From contig DAIDJC010000011.1 in NCBI GenBank assembly GCA_027451565.1, positions 1 through 15,724 on the forward strand: DNA of 15,724 nt. Reading direction: 5' to 3'. The notes beneath the pieces were generated by a model. The model was not told the DNA's origin and made no database searches. It saw nothing but the letters and a program-made list of their open reading frames with translations. This document shows positions 6,492 to 13,664 of the stretch, in pieces; the first letter of the stretch is position 1; each line of letters begins with the position of its first letter. The position numbers and the translations under genes are program-made. Source of the DNA: Limisphaerales bacterium. Its GTDB lineage: Bacteria; Verrucomicrobiota; Verrucomicrobiia; Limisphaerales; UBA11358.

Positions 6492-7748
6492 TTAAATCAA
6501 AGCCTTTCGCAAAAGGTCAAGAGCTTGAAAGGTGGTGACTGCCTTGAAGGTTTGTCTGTCCCAGGCATTGAGATAATGATGAACGGAAACCCCATCCGGG
6601 CTGGCTAAAGCCATAAACACGGTGCCAACCGGTGTGGCGGGGGTGCCGCCAGCAGGACCGGCCACGCCTGTGATGGAAAGGGCGTAATCCGTGGAGAAAA
6701 GAGCTTGGGCGCCGGTGGCCATCGCACGGGCAGTCTCCTCGCTGACAGCGCCTTTTGAAACCATAAGGCCATCATCCACGCCTAAAAGACGTGATTTGAC
6801 AGCATTGGCATAAGTCACGGCGCAACCCCGAAACACCTCTGATGCGCCCGGGATATTGGTGATACGGTGGGCCAACAGGCCACCCGTGCAGGATTCGGCG
6901 AGAGCCAGTGTTTGTTTGCGATGCCTTAACTGCGTCACCACGATGTCTTCCAGTTCGTCATCGTCGCGGCCATAAAGACTGGGGCCCAACAGCTCCTGCA
7001 CAATGCGGGCTGCCTCCTGCACCAAAGGCCCTGCCTGGCCACCCCGCGCCACCAACCGGACGTCCACTGCGCCAGGCCGGGCACAGTACCCCACCACCAA
7101 CCCCTCACACACAAGCTGGTGCAAAGGCTCCTCAATCCGCTCCTGTACTTTGGATTCCCCCACCCCGGCGGAGCGCAATGTCAGGCATGCAAAGGCTTCT
7201 TGCGGAAAATGACGATGTAAAAAGGGCGCCACCGATTCGTTAAACATGGGGTGCAATTCGCGCGGCGGCCCGGGCAACATCACCAGCCAGGCCGGTTTTT
7301 TAGACAACGCAAACAGGTTGGGATTCACGCATAAGGCCAAGCCTGGAGCCGTGCCGTGACTATTTAGGAAAATCTGGGCGCCCTCGGGAACCAGCTCCTC
7401 CACCGAAGTTCGCGCGGGGCGGGGTCGTTTGCGTTTCGCAAAATATTCCTCAATGTGCTGGTGAATCGCGGCATTTGCCACCAGTTTGCAGCCTAGTAAA
7501 CCGGCCACTTCCTCCCGGGTAAAATCATCTGAAGTGGGACCCAGACCGCCGGTTGTCACCACCAGATCGGCGCGGCCAAGCGCTTCTTGGATGGCTTGAC
7601 GAATGGCTCCTGCCGTGTCTGCCACTGTCACCTGGCGCACAACCTCATGACCCAGGTCAGAAAACCGGCGGCAAAGCCATTGCTGATGGGTGTTCAACAC
7701 ACGGCCCAAAAGCAGTTCACTGCCCGTATTGACGATTTCAACATTCAT
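6492..7748 (-). CDS. cinA: CinA-family protein: MoCF-like domain plus nicotinamide-nucleotide amidase
   Basis: The protein has 418 residues and two domains. The N-terminal MoaB/MoeA-like domain (about 1-165) shows NTGSELLLGRVLNT, TTGGLGPTSDD and LPGPPRELHPMF; in studied family members this part has ADP-ribose pyrophosphatase activity. The C-terminal PncC domain (about 265-418) has AESCTGGLLA with the likely catalytic Ser286, the VTYANAVKSRLLGV segment and GVAGPAGGT, and should deamidate NMN to nicotinate mononucleotide in pyridine-nucleotide recycling. This is the full-length two-domain form, not the stand-alone PncC. The start ATG 7748 is fixed by GGGAGGGA (7755-7762) 6 nt upstream. It lies 30 bp after the zinc-ribbon gene and is probably co-transcribed with it. 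Confidence 0.94.
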   Translation of the reverse strand: MNVEIVNTGSELLLGRVLNTHQQWLCRRFSDLGHEVVRQVTVADTAGAIRQAIQEALGRADLVVTTGGLGPTSDDFTREEVAGLLGCKLVANAAIHQHIEEYFAKRKRPRPARTSVEELVPEGAQIFLNSHGTAPGLALCVNPNLFALSKKPAWLVMLPGPPRELHPMFNESVAPFLHRHFPQEAFACLTLRSAGVGESKVQERIEEPLHQLVCEGLVVGYCARPGAVDVRLVARGGQAGPLVQEAARIVQELLGPSLYGRDDDELEDIVVTQLRHRKQTLALAESCTGGLLAHRITNIPGASEVFRGCAVTYANAVKSRLLGVDDGLMVSKGAVSEETARAMATGAQALFSTDYALSITGVAGPAGGTPATPVGTVFMALASPDGVSVHHYLNAWDRQTFKAVTTFQALDLLRKALI

Positions 7749-7778
7749 TCAACATCCCTCCCGGACAGGATTCAATGT

Positions 7779-8606
7779 TCATTCGCTCTGCGGGTGGGTC
7801 CCGGTTATTTGGGCATTGAATACCCCTAAAACATAACTTTTATTGGTGTCCGGAGTGCAAAGATAAATATGGCCCGGCAAATGATGCTGCTCCACGGACC
7901 CAAATTCCAACCGCAAGGCGTATTGGCTCATGAACGTATTCTGGTAATGGTTGGTGGCATCAAACCAGCGCAGTGAAACACGGGCGGACAAATTGGTGTC
8001 CGCCAGGATATTCAGGCTCTTGCCCGCAAGGGCCTCGGGTGGGGAACCCTTGAAATCAATCGCCACACCCGATGTGAAAGGCCCCTTTCGACCTTTACGA
8101 AGGATCAACGTGCCGTGGCTGTACAAGGCACGGTCCACCTGAAAAGAAAAGCCGAAGATGCGCCCTCGCGCGGAAAAATCGGGAATGGATTCATTGGCAA
8201 GGTCCATCTGCCAGTAAGAATTGGTGTCCCCAAAGGGTGGGGCTGGAAGAGTGGAGGCAGCGGGCGGTTGCTGGGTGCCTCCTGCCAAAAAACCGCGAAG
8301 CAAAGTGCCTTTGTAAACAAAACCGGTCGCCAAGCCAATGCCTGCGAGAATGAGCAGCACCACATACCGCCCGGGAAATCCACCCTGGGAAGCCGGGGCG
8401 GATGGAAGGCTGTCTGCCGGTTTGGGTCCTGATCGGTCGGATGCCTTAATACCTGTCAAAATGAACCTTTGGTCCTCAGAAGCTGGCGCCTGCGGGATGA
8501 TGATTTCCTGGAAGCAGGTGGGGCAGGTCATTTTGGAACCCGCCTGCGAGGAGTCACACCGGATGTGCTGGGCGCAAACCGGACAGGCGTATTTGAATTC
8601 ACTCAT
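7779..8606 (-). CDS. zinc-ribbon single-pass membrane protein, function unknown
   Basis: This 275-residue protein has an N-terminal zinc ribbon with two CxxC pairs, C8-P-V-C11 and C28-P-T-C31. A Pro/Ser/Ala-rich linker (about 38-78) leads to one hydrophobic segment at about 81-99 (YVVLLILAGIGLATGFVYKG) and a low-complexity Pro/Ala stretch. The C-terminal domain (about 128-275) is soluble, Phe/Tyr-rich and probably mostly beta. With no signal peptide before the ribbon, the ribbon is likely cytoplasmic and the C-terminal domain periplasmic. ATG 8606 (MSEFKYACPVC) is chosen because this N terminus resembles many Verrucomicrobia proteins I recall; upstream in-frame starts at 8624 and 8648 have no better ribosome binding site. 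It diverges from argH and precedes cinA. No function is assigned. Confidence 0.8.
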   Translation of the reverse strand: MSEFKYACPVCAQHIRCDSSQAGSKMTCPTCFQEIIIPQAPASEDQRFILTGIKASDRSGPKPADSLPSAPASQGGFPGRYVVLLILAGIGLATGFVYKGTLLRGFLAGGTQQPPAASTLPAPPFGDTNSYWQMDLANESIPDFSARGRIFGFSFQVDRALYSHGTLILRKGRKGPFTSGVAIDFKGSPPEALAGKSLNILADTNLSARVSLRWFDATNHYQNTFMSQYALRLEFGSVEQHHLPGHIYLCTPDTNKSYVLGVFNAQITGTHPQSE

Positions 8607-8775
8607 GATATACGTTGCCAACATTCCATATTTGCCAAAAACCGGCAACGGCCAAATGAACTAATTTCCCATCCAGTTACGCCCTCCAGGGATGATTCCG
8701 GGGAATCTTTTGCCCAAGCAGGCAAAAAAATAATGGGCAATTCCGCCCAAGTGTGGTTTACATTAGGCAGCTAAA
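8607..8775. promoter_or_regulatory. divergent control region with TTGCC half-sites and stacked inverted repeats
   Basis: This 169-bp region must hold promoters for the zinc-ribbon gene (-) and argH (+). TTGCC or its complement occurs six times: 8615-8619, 8632-8636, 8644-8648, 8710-8714, 8721-8725 and 8736-8740. Two pairs are inverted with similar spacing, TTGCC-N7-GGCAA (8632-8648) and TTGCC-N6-GGCAA (8710-8725). Three neighbouring inverted repeats follow towards argH: GATTCC/GGAATC (8694-8707), TTTTGCC/GGCAAAA (8708-8727) and TGGGC/GCCCA (8734-8749). A -10-like TACATT (8759-8764) lies 11 nt before the argH ATG, without a good -35. A regulator-binding region is plausible, but none is identified. 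Confidence 0.45.
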
Positions 8776-10266
8776 ATGCCAGCCCATACCCAATCATCAT
8801 CCCCGTCCAAACGACCCGGCAAATCCCCGGTGTCCCGCAGCGGCAGATTTTCAGGCGGACCTGCTGCCGATGTGGCCCGATACACCGAATCCATTTCCTT
8901 TGATTGGCGGCTTTGGAAGCAGGACATCCAGGGGTCCATTGCCCACGCACGCATGCTATGCCGCATGGGAGTGCTCACCCAAAAGGAGCTTCAGGCCATA
9001 GTCAAGGGCCTGACATCCATCGGGCGTGACATTGCCGCAGGGCAATTTGAGTGGAAACAGTCCCTGGAGGATGTCCACATGAACATTGAATCTGCCCTGA
9101 CACAACGGGCGGCTGCTGGCGCAAAATTGCACACCGCCCGCTCACGAAACGACCAGGTGGCGCTGGACATGCGACTATGGCTGCGTGAAGAATTGGATCA
9201 TGCGTCCCAGGACATAGCCAATCTCCAGCGAGCCTTGGTCAACCTCGGCACGCGTCATGCAGGGGTCATTATTCCGGGGTACACCCATTTGCAACGTGCC
9301 CAGCCGGTTTATCTGGCTCATCACCTGCTGGCCTATGTGGAAATGCTGGAGCGGGACATCCAGCGCCTGAAAGACTGCCGTCGCAGGGTGAATGTCTGTC
9401 CCTTGGGCAGTGGCGCCATTGCCGGCAGCACGCTCCCGCTGCAAAGGGAATGGGTGGCTGGCGAACTCGGATTTGTGGATGACCACGGGAGGATTCAGGT
9501 CACCCGGAATTCCATGGACGGCGTGAGTGACCGGGATTATCTCGTGGAATTCTGCGCTGCATCCGCCCTGCTTGCCGTTCATTTTTCGCGGATGGCCGAG
9601 GATTTGATACTGTGGGCCGGGACGGAATTTTCCTTCATTCAGATAGCGGATGCCTACACCACGGGATCGTCCCTGATGCCTCAGAAGAAAAACCCGGACA
9701 TAGCGGAGCTGGCGCGTGGAAAAACGGGAAGGGTGACGGGCAATCTGATGGCCTTGCTGACGCTTCTCAAAGGACTGCCCATGGCCTACAACCGTGATTT
9801 GCAGGAGGACAAGGAGCGGGTTTTTGACACGGCGGACACGGTGAGAGCCACGGCGCGTCTTTTGGCGGCCATGCTGGATCACACCACGGTAAACGAGGCG
9901 AATTGCGCCGCAGCGGCCAGTGATCCTGCCCTGCTGGCCACAGACCTGGCAGACTACCTGGTGGAACGCGGGATGCCATTCCGGCAGGCGCATCACGTGG
10001 TGGGCACACTTGTGGCGGCGGCGGCCCGTAAAGGCAAGGCCTTGAACGAGCTTGACCACGCGGAATTCCTGGAGGTGGACAAACTGTTTGGACCGGATGT
10101 GACCGAGGTTTTCCAGCTATCCCGGGCGATGGCACGCCGCAAGGTGACCGGGGCTCCCGGCACGCAAGAAACAGCCCGGCAACTGAAATTCTGGCAAAGA
10201 GCCTTGTCTATCCAGCCAGTCCAGAAATTCGCCAAAACGCCCGGCACCCGGTCAAGGCGGGGTTAA
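8776..10266 (+). CDS. argH: argininosuccinate lyase
   Basis: ArgH cleaves argininosuccinate to arginine and fumarate, the last step of arginine synthesis. It belongs to the fumarase/aspartase superfamily and acts as a cytosolic tetramer. Family motifs are SRNDQVALDMRLWLR (123-137), GYTHLQRAQP with His171, and the mobile signature loop GSSLMPQKKNPD (297-308) with the likely catalytic Ser299. At 496 residues it is longer than the usual 460 or so. A Ser/Pro/Lys-rich N-terminal extension of about 20 residues comes before the GRF core start, and a basic tail ends the protein. There is no in-frame ATG between the first and residue 60, so the extension is probably real. No strong Shine-Dalgarno sequence is seen. 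Its 3' end overlaps the convergent acyltransferase gene by 15 bp. Confidence 0.95.
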   Translation: MPAHTQSSSPSKRPGKSPVSRSGRFSGGPAADVARYTESISFDWRLWKQDIQGSIAHARMLCRMGVLTQKELQAIVKGLTSIGRDIAAGQFEWKQSLEDVHMNIESALTQRAAAGAKLHTARSRNDQVALDMRLWLREELDHASQDIANLQRALVNLGTRHAGVIIPGYTHLQRAQPVYLAHHLLAYVEMLERDIQRLKDCRRRVNVCPLGSGAIAGSTLPLQREWVAGELGFVDDHGRIQVTRNSMDGVSDRDYLVEFCAASALLAVHFSRMAEDLILWAGTEFSFIQIADAYTTGSSLMPQKKNPDIAELARGKTGRVTGNLMALLTLLKGLPMAYNRDLQEDKERVFDTADTVRATARLLAAMLDHTTVNEANCAAAASDPALLATDLADYLVERGMPFRQAHHVVGTLVAAAARKGKALNELDHAEFLEVDKLFGPDVTEVFQLSRAMARRKVTGAPGTQETARQLKFWQRALSIQPVQKFAKTPGTRSRRG

Positions 10267-10986
10267 AGCCAGCACCGCCTCACGTAATTCCACGGCCAGG
10301 GCTTTGCGATCCCTGTGACCAGGAGGGAAAGGGGCAAACCCGACCCGGGCATGAATGAGCCTTTTGCCCATTAAGTGCAGAGCGTGGGTCAAAAAGGTGT
10401 GATTACCCCAATAACAAACCTCGCGGCTGGCATCGCCATCGTCCAACAAGTACCGAATACGGCCCACGGTAATGGGATGGCCGCCCTCCGCCACGGGCTC
10501 CAACAAGGGAGACCGGAAAGGGAGCACCTCCTCGCCATTGGTGCTGGTGCCTTCCGGAAAAACCACCACCAACAAACCCTGCTCCAGAGCCTGCCGGATT
10601 TCCTGGTTCACCACCCCCACATGCGTGCGCCGCGCGCGTTGGATGAACAACGTGCCCCCCAGCGTGGACAGCCAGCCAAACAGTGGCCAGTGGCGCACCT
10701 CGGATTTGGAAACAAAAACGGCGGGCGTGATGGCGGACAGCACCAAAATATCCAGGTAACTGAGATGGTTCAGCACCAACAACCCGCGTGTGGGTGGCAT
10801 GCCATCAAACTCACTACGACACCCAAACACCCTCAGGTGCCGGATACATGAACGATGCAGCCATCGCGCCTGATTGAGCCTCTTGGAAGGGGGCCTGGAG
10901 AAAGCCGTGGTCCCAAGATAATCCAGGAGCACCACCACCAGCTCCCACAAAAACCAAAAAAGCCTGCCGACCGCACGCAACTTCAT
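10252..10986 (-). CDS. PlsC/OlsA-like 1-acyl-sn-glycerol-3-phosphate-type acyltransferase
   Basis: This 244-residue membrane-associated acyltransferase has a hydrophobic N-terminal segment (about 8-25, FWFLWELVVVLLDYLG). The catalytic HX4D motif is NHLSYLD with His74 and Asp79, and the substrate-binding motif is FPEGTSTNG (143-151). The family moves an acyl chain from acyl-ACP or acyl-CoA to a hydroxyl of a lysolipid, either lysophosphatidate (PlsC) or a lyso-ornithine or lyso-glycine lipid (OlsA, GlsA). The gene sits 30 bp downstream of an OlsB-like N-acyltransferase, so the second role is attractive but unproven. ATG 10986 has no good Shine-Dalgarno sequence. Its last 15 bp overlap the end of argH on the other strand. 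Confidence 0.88.
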   Translation of the reverse strand: MKLRAVGRLFWFLWELVVVLLDYLGTTAFSRPPSKRLNQARWLHRSCIRHLRVFGCRSEFDGMPPTRGLLVLNHLSYLDILVLSAITPAVFVSKSEVRHWPLFGWLSTLGGTLFIQRARRTHVGVVNQEIRQALEQGLLVVVFPEGTSTNGEEVLPFRSPLLEPVAEGGHPITVGRIRYLLDDGDASREVCYWGNHTFLTHALHLMGKRLIHARVGFAPFPPGHRDRKALAVELREAVLALTPP

Positions 10987-10999
10987 GCGTTGATTTAAA

Positions 11000-11014
11000 T
11001 TCCCGGCGCGGGAA
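11000..11014 (-). repeat. hairpin between the two acyltransferase genes
   Basis: TTCCCG (11000-11005) and CGGGAA (11009-11014) pair perfectly around a 3-nt loop. On the - strand the hairpin begins 2 nt after the N-acyltransferase stop and is followed by TTTAAAT. It fills most of the 30-bp gap to the next start. It may stabilise the upstream message or weakly attenuate the downstream gene; the T tract is too short for a confident terminator. Confidence 0.3.
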
Positions 11015-11016
11015 GG

Positions 11017-11778
11017 TCAACCGAGAAATCGCTCCAATGTGGCGGGTGCAAGTGCTTTTAAATCCAGCATGGTTAAAAAATCAATTGTTTTGAACCGGGT
11101 ATCCAGGGCTGGTGGACCGCAGATTTTGGCTCCGACTGTCAGGTAGGCGCGCAGGAGTTTTGGGATGGGAACCGGCTCCCCGGAAACCTGGTCAAGCGGG
11201 CAATCGTAAACCGGTTTCGGGCGCGTGCGCCACTCCTGTTCAGCCAAGGCACCCTTGCGGCAGATTTGGGAGTAAGCAGAAGCGCCTGCGGAGGGTTCCT
11301 GGGAAGTAAGGGAACTGCAACCCACGAGGTAACGGGCTCCCCGCTCCCGTCCGTAGGAGGCAATGCCGCGCCATAGCAACCCCAACACCACCAGGTTTCG
11401 ATGCTGGCGCTCCACGCAAGCCCTGCCCAATTCCACCATTTGGCCGCGAAACCTCTCGAAAGGTTCAAAGAAAAATTCCTGTGCTGAATAGTAACCCAAG
11501 CCCCGCGCGGCGCTTTCGCCGGTCTGCAACCGATAGGTGCCAACCACCTGCCCGGTGGGCAGATGTTCCACGATCAAATGATCGCACACCCGGTCAAATT
11601 CATCCGCATCTCTGCCAGTGGCATGGGATTCCGCCAACCCTTCCTTTAACTCAAGGTTGAAAACCTTGTACCTCAATTCCTGGGCCGCCTGCACCTCCGC
11701 CACGCACCGGGACAAACGCACGGTGTAATGGGAGGGTTTGCAGGTCACAAGCCGAATGGATTGCCGAATCTGATTCAT
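11017..11778 (-). CDS. OlsB-like GNAT N-acyltransferase (putative hemolysin family)
   Basis: This 253-residue protein of the GNAT-related acyltransferase family contains OlsB, GlsB and proteins labelled putative hemolysins. Recognisable segments are RYKVFNLEL (36-44), CDHLIVEH with GQVVGTYRL (65-83), the VELGRACVERQHRN strand-loop that carries the catalytic Glu in this family (115-128), and the C-terminal GPPALDTRFKTIDFLTMLD (221-239), like the GDPAxDxxFxTIDFL ending of OlsB. Such enzymes acylate the amino group of ornithine or glycine with a 3-hydroxy fatty acid from acyl-ACP. The gene lies 45 bp after ribE and 30 bp before an O-acyltransferase. No Shine-Dalgarno sequence precedes ATG 11778; a TACATT hexamer (11789-11784) lies 5 nt before it. 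The substrate amino acid cannot be read from sequence. Confidence 0.82.
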   Translation of the reverse strand: MNQIRQSIRLVTCKPSHYTVRLSRCVAEVQAAQELRYKVFNLELKEGLAESHATGRDADEFDRVCDHLIVEHLPTGQVVGTYRLQTGESAARGLGYYSAQEFFFEPFERFRGQMVELGRACVERQHRNLVVLGLLWRGIASYGRERGARYLVGCSSLTSQEPSAGASAYSQICRKGALAEQEWRTRPKPVYDCPLDQVSGEPVPIPKLLRAYLTVGAKICGPPALDTRFKTIDFLTMLDLKALAPATLERFLG

Positions 11779-11823
11779 GAGTCAATGTAACCCAGAAAAT
11801 GTGACAGCTTCATGGCGCCCAGG

Positions 11824-12429
11824 TTACTTTTTCAGGCTCAAGAATCGTTCGAGGTACTTGGCCAGCATATCCACCTCCAGATTCACCGGGTCGCCCACCT
11901 TGCGCACTTTTAGAACGGTTAAATTCAAGGTGTGTGGAATGATCCACACTGTAAAATGCCTGGCTCGCACCGCAGCCACAGTCAGGCTGATCCCATCCAC
12001 TGTCACGGACCCCTTGTATGCCAGATAGCGCATCAACCTTCCCGGCGCGGCGATTTCCAGCTTCAAATCCGCCCCGCATTGCTCCCTCCGGGAAATGTGT
12101 CCCATGCCATCCACATGTCCAGTTACAAAGTGGCCGCCCAGACGACCATTGGCCTGCAGGGATCTCTCCAAGTTCACTTCGGAACCTTTCTGAAGATATT
12201 GCAGATTGGTGAGGCGCCAGCTTTCCTTAAGCAGGTCAAAAGACAGGAGGCCGGGCCGCGTGCGGGAAGCAGCTCTTTCAACTGTCAGGCAGCATCCATT
12301 CACCGCCAGGCTTTCCCCCACCTGGACACCGCGGCTGCACACCCGCGATTTCACCGTCAGGGTGATTCCCCCGGGATGGGTTTGAATGTCTTGCACCCTG
12401 CCTGTTTCTTCCACAATGCCGGTGAACAT
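11824..12429 (-). CDS. ribE: riboflavin synthase alpha chain
   Basis: The enzyme dismutates two 6,7-dimethyl-8-ribityllumazine molecules to riboflavin plus a pyrimidinedione that is recycled. The 201 residues form the expected tandem of two lumazine-binding barrels. The N-terminal MFTGIVEETG signature, LAVNGCCLTV (41-50), GGHFVTGHVDG (98-108) and DGISLTV (145-151) are all present. ATG 12429 is chosen because it opens the MFTGIVEE signature; the frame stays open further upstream but only inside ribD. The start lies 11 nt after the ribD stop with no Shine-Dalgarno sequence, so translation probably depends on ribD. The gene is also called ribC in some species. Confidence 0.96.
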   Translation of the reverse strand: MFTGIVEETGRVQDIQTHPGGITLTVKSRVCSRGVQVGESLAVNGCCLTVERAASRTRPGLLSFDLLKESWRLTNLQYLQKGSEVNLERSLQANGRLGGHFVTGHVDGMGHISRREQCGADLKLEIAAPGRLMRYLAYKGSVTVDGISLTVAAVRARHFTVWIIPHTLNLTVLKVRKVGDPVNLEVDMLAKYLERFLSLKK

Positions 12430-12440
12430 GGACGAAGAGT

Positions 12441-13661
12441 TTATCTGGCTGACAAACTGCGGTCGAGAGGGGATTTGAGCGGATTTACCACCCGGGCTGA
12501 AAGGAAAAGATCGGACCCGAGCTTTTTCCAATGAAGATCATGCAGGCGCAAAACCTGATTCCGTGTGGCGGCGCCAATTCCGGCGACAGCCTTGATGGCA
12601 TCCCGACCGGCAAGGATTTTTGGGGCATAAAAAAATGCGACCCGCTGGGCAAGTCCTCCCAATAAAAACGAGGCATTGACCTCTCCCCCCCCCTCCACCA
12701 ACACATTGACCACGCCTTCCTTTCCCAGGCATCGTAAAAGCGAGGAGAGGTTCACCCCTCGCTTGCCAACAGGGACGCGGAGAACAGTCACTTTGCGTGC
12801 CAGTGCAGCCACTTTGCGTGGGCTGGCTCCACGTCCCACAACCACGGTGGTGGCATGCGCCTGTGAGTCATTCAAAACCCTTGCTGCGGTTGGTATTCGG
12901 GCCCGGGAATCCAGAATAATCCGGCGCAATGGAGAAGTCCTCTCAACTGCGACACCAGACTTGGCGCGTAGCGTCAGGGAGGGATCATCCGCCAGGATGG
13001 TGTTCACCCCCACAATGATGGCGTCATGGCCTGCACGCAAATGCATGCCCCATTCCCGTGCCTCCGTTCCGGTGATCCATTTGGAATGACCGTCGGAAGT
13101 GGCGATTTTGCCATCCAGGCTCATGGCTGCCTTGACCGTGACAAATGGAGTTCGATGAACAATCCAATGGTTGAAAGATTCATTCAAGACCTCACAATCC
13201 CTGACCACGCGGTCGAGGGAGGAAGGCTTGGGGCTGTCCGTGCAAAGATGGCTGGCACACAGGACTGAAAGGCCTGCCTTTTGCAGCAGGGCAAATCCCC
13301 GTCCTGAGTGCAATGGATTGGGGTCCTGGACTGCGGCCACCACCCTTTTGATACCGGCATTTAAAATGGCCTGCGTGCAGGGCGGCGTTCGACCAGTGGT
13401 GCAACAAGGTTCCAGGGTAACGTACAGGGTGGCTCCGTTCAATTTGCGTCCGCGCGCGATTGCATCCTTGATGGCTTCCACTTCCGCATGCGGACCGCCT
13501 GCGTGTTTATGCCAACCCCGGCCCAAAACACGGCCGCCTTTCACAAGGACGGCTCCGACCATTGGGTTGGGCGAGGTTTGGCCATAACCGCGGCGGGCTA
13601 GAACCAATGCCTGTTTCAAATGAAACAGGTCATGCGTCGCCATGCGTTTAAATTCGCCCAT
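12441..13661 (-). CDS. ribD: bifunctional riboflavin biosynthesis deaminase/reductase
   Basis: RibD deaminates 2,5-diamino-6-ribosylamino-pyrimidinone 5'-phosphate and then reduces the ribosyl side chain with NADPH. The cytidine-deaminase-like zinc domain (about 8-145) has His58 and catalytic Glu60 in HAE, with Cys86 and Cys95 in LEPCCTTGRTPPC. The reductase domain (about 172-395) begins FVTVKAAMSLDGKIA and has KWITG, ADDPSLT and VEGGGEVNASFL. At 406 residues it is longer than the usual 360-380. Part of the excess is a hydrophilic stretch of about 15 residues (about 139-155) at the domain junction. ATG 13661 lies 3 nt after the ftsY stop; an in-frame ATG at 13643 is also possible and neither has a clear Shine-Dalgarno sequence. 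ribE follows directly. Confidence 0.94.
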   Translation of the reverse strand: MGEFKRMATHDLFHLKQALVLARRGYGQTSPNPMVGAVLVKGGRVLGRGWHKHAGGPHAEVEAIKDAIARGRKLNGATLYVTLEPCCTTGRTPPCTQAILNAGIKRVVAAVQDPNPLHSGRGFALLQKAGLSVLCASHLCTDSPKPSSLDRVVRDCEVLNESFNHWIVHRTPFVTVKAAMSLDGKIATSDGHSKWITGTEAREWGMHLRAGHDAIIVGVNTILADDPSLTLRAKSGVAVERTSPLRRIILDSRARIPTAARVLNDSQAHATTVVVGRGASPRKVAALARKVTVLRVPVGKRGVNLSSLLRCLGKEGVVNVLVEGGGEVNASFLLGGLAQRVAFFYAPKILAGRDAIKAVAGIGAATRNQVLRLHDLHWKKLGSDLFLSARVVNPLKSPLDRSLSAR

Positions 13662-13664
13662 GGT

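Noticed and set aside
9175..10059. 294-residue open frame on the - strand inside argH
   Set aside because: It is fully antisense to argH, low in complexity (His/Arg/Gln-rich) and without family motifs.
12430..12531. Longer ribE start adding 34 residues
   Set aside because: The riboflavin synthase signature MFTGIVEE begins at 12429, and the extension lies almost entirely within ribD.
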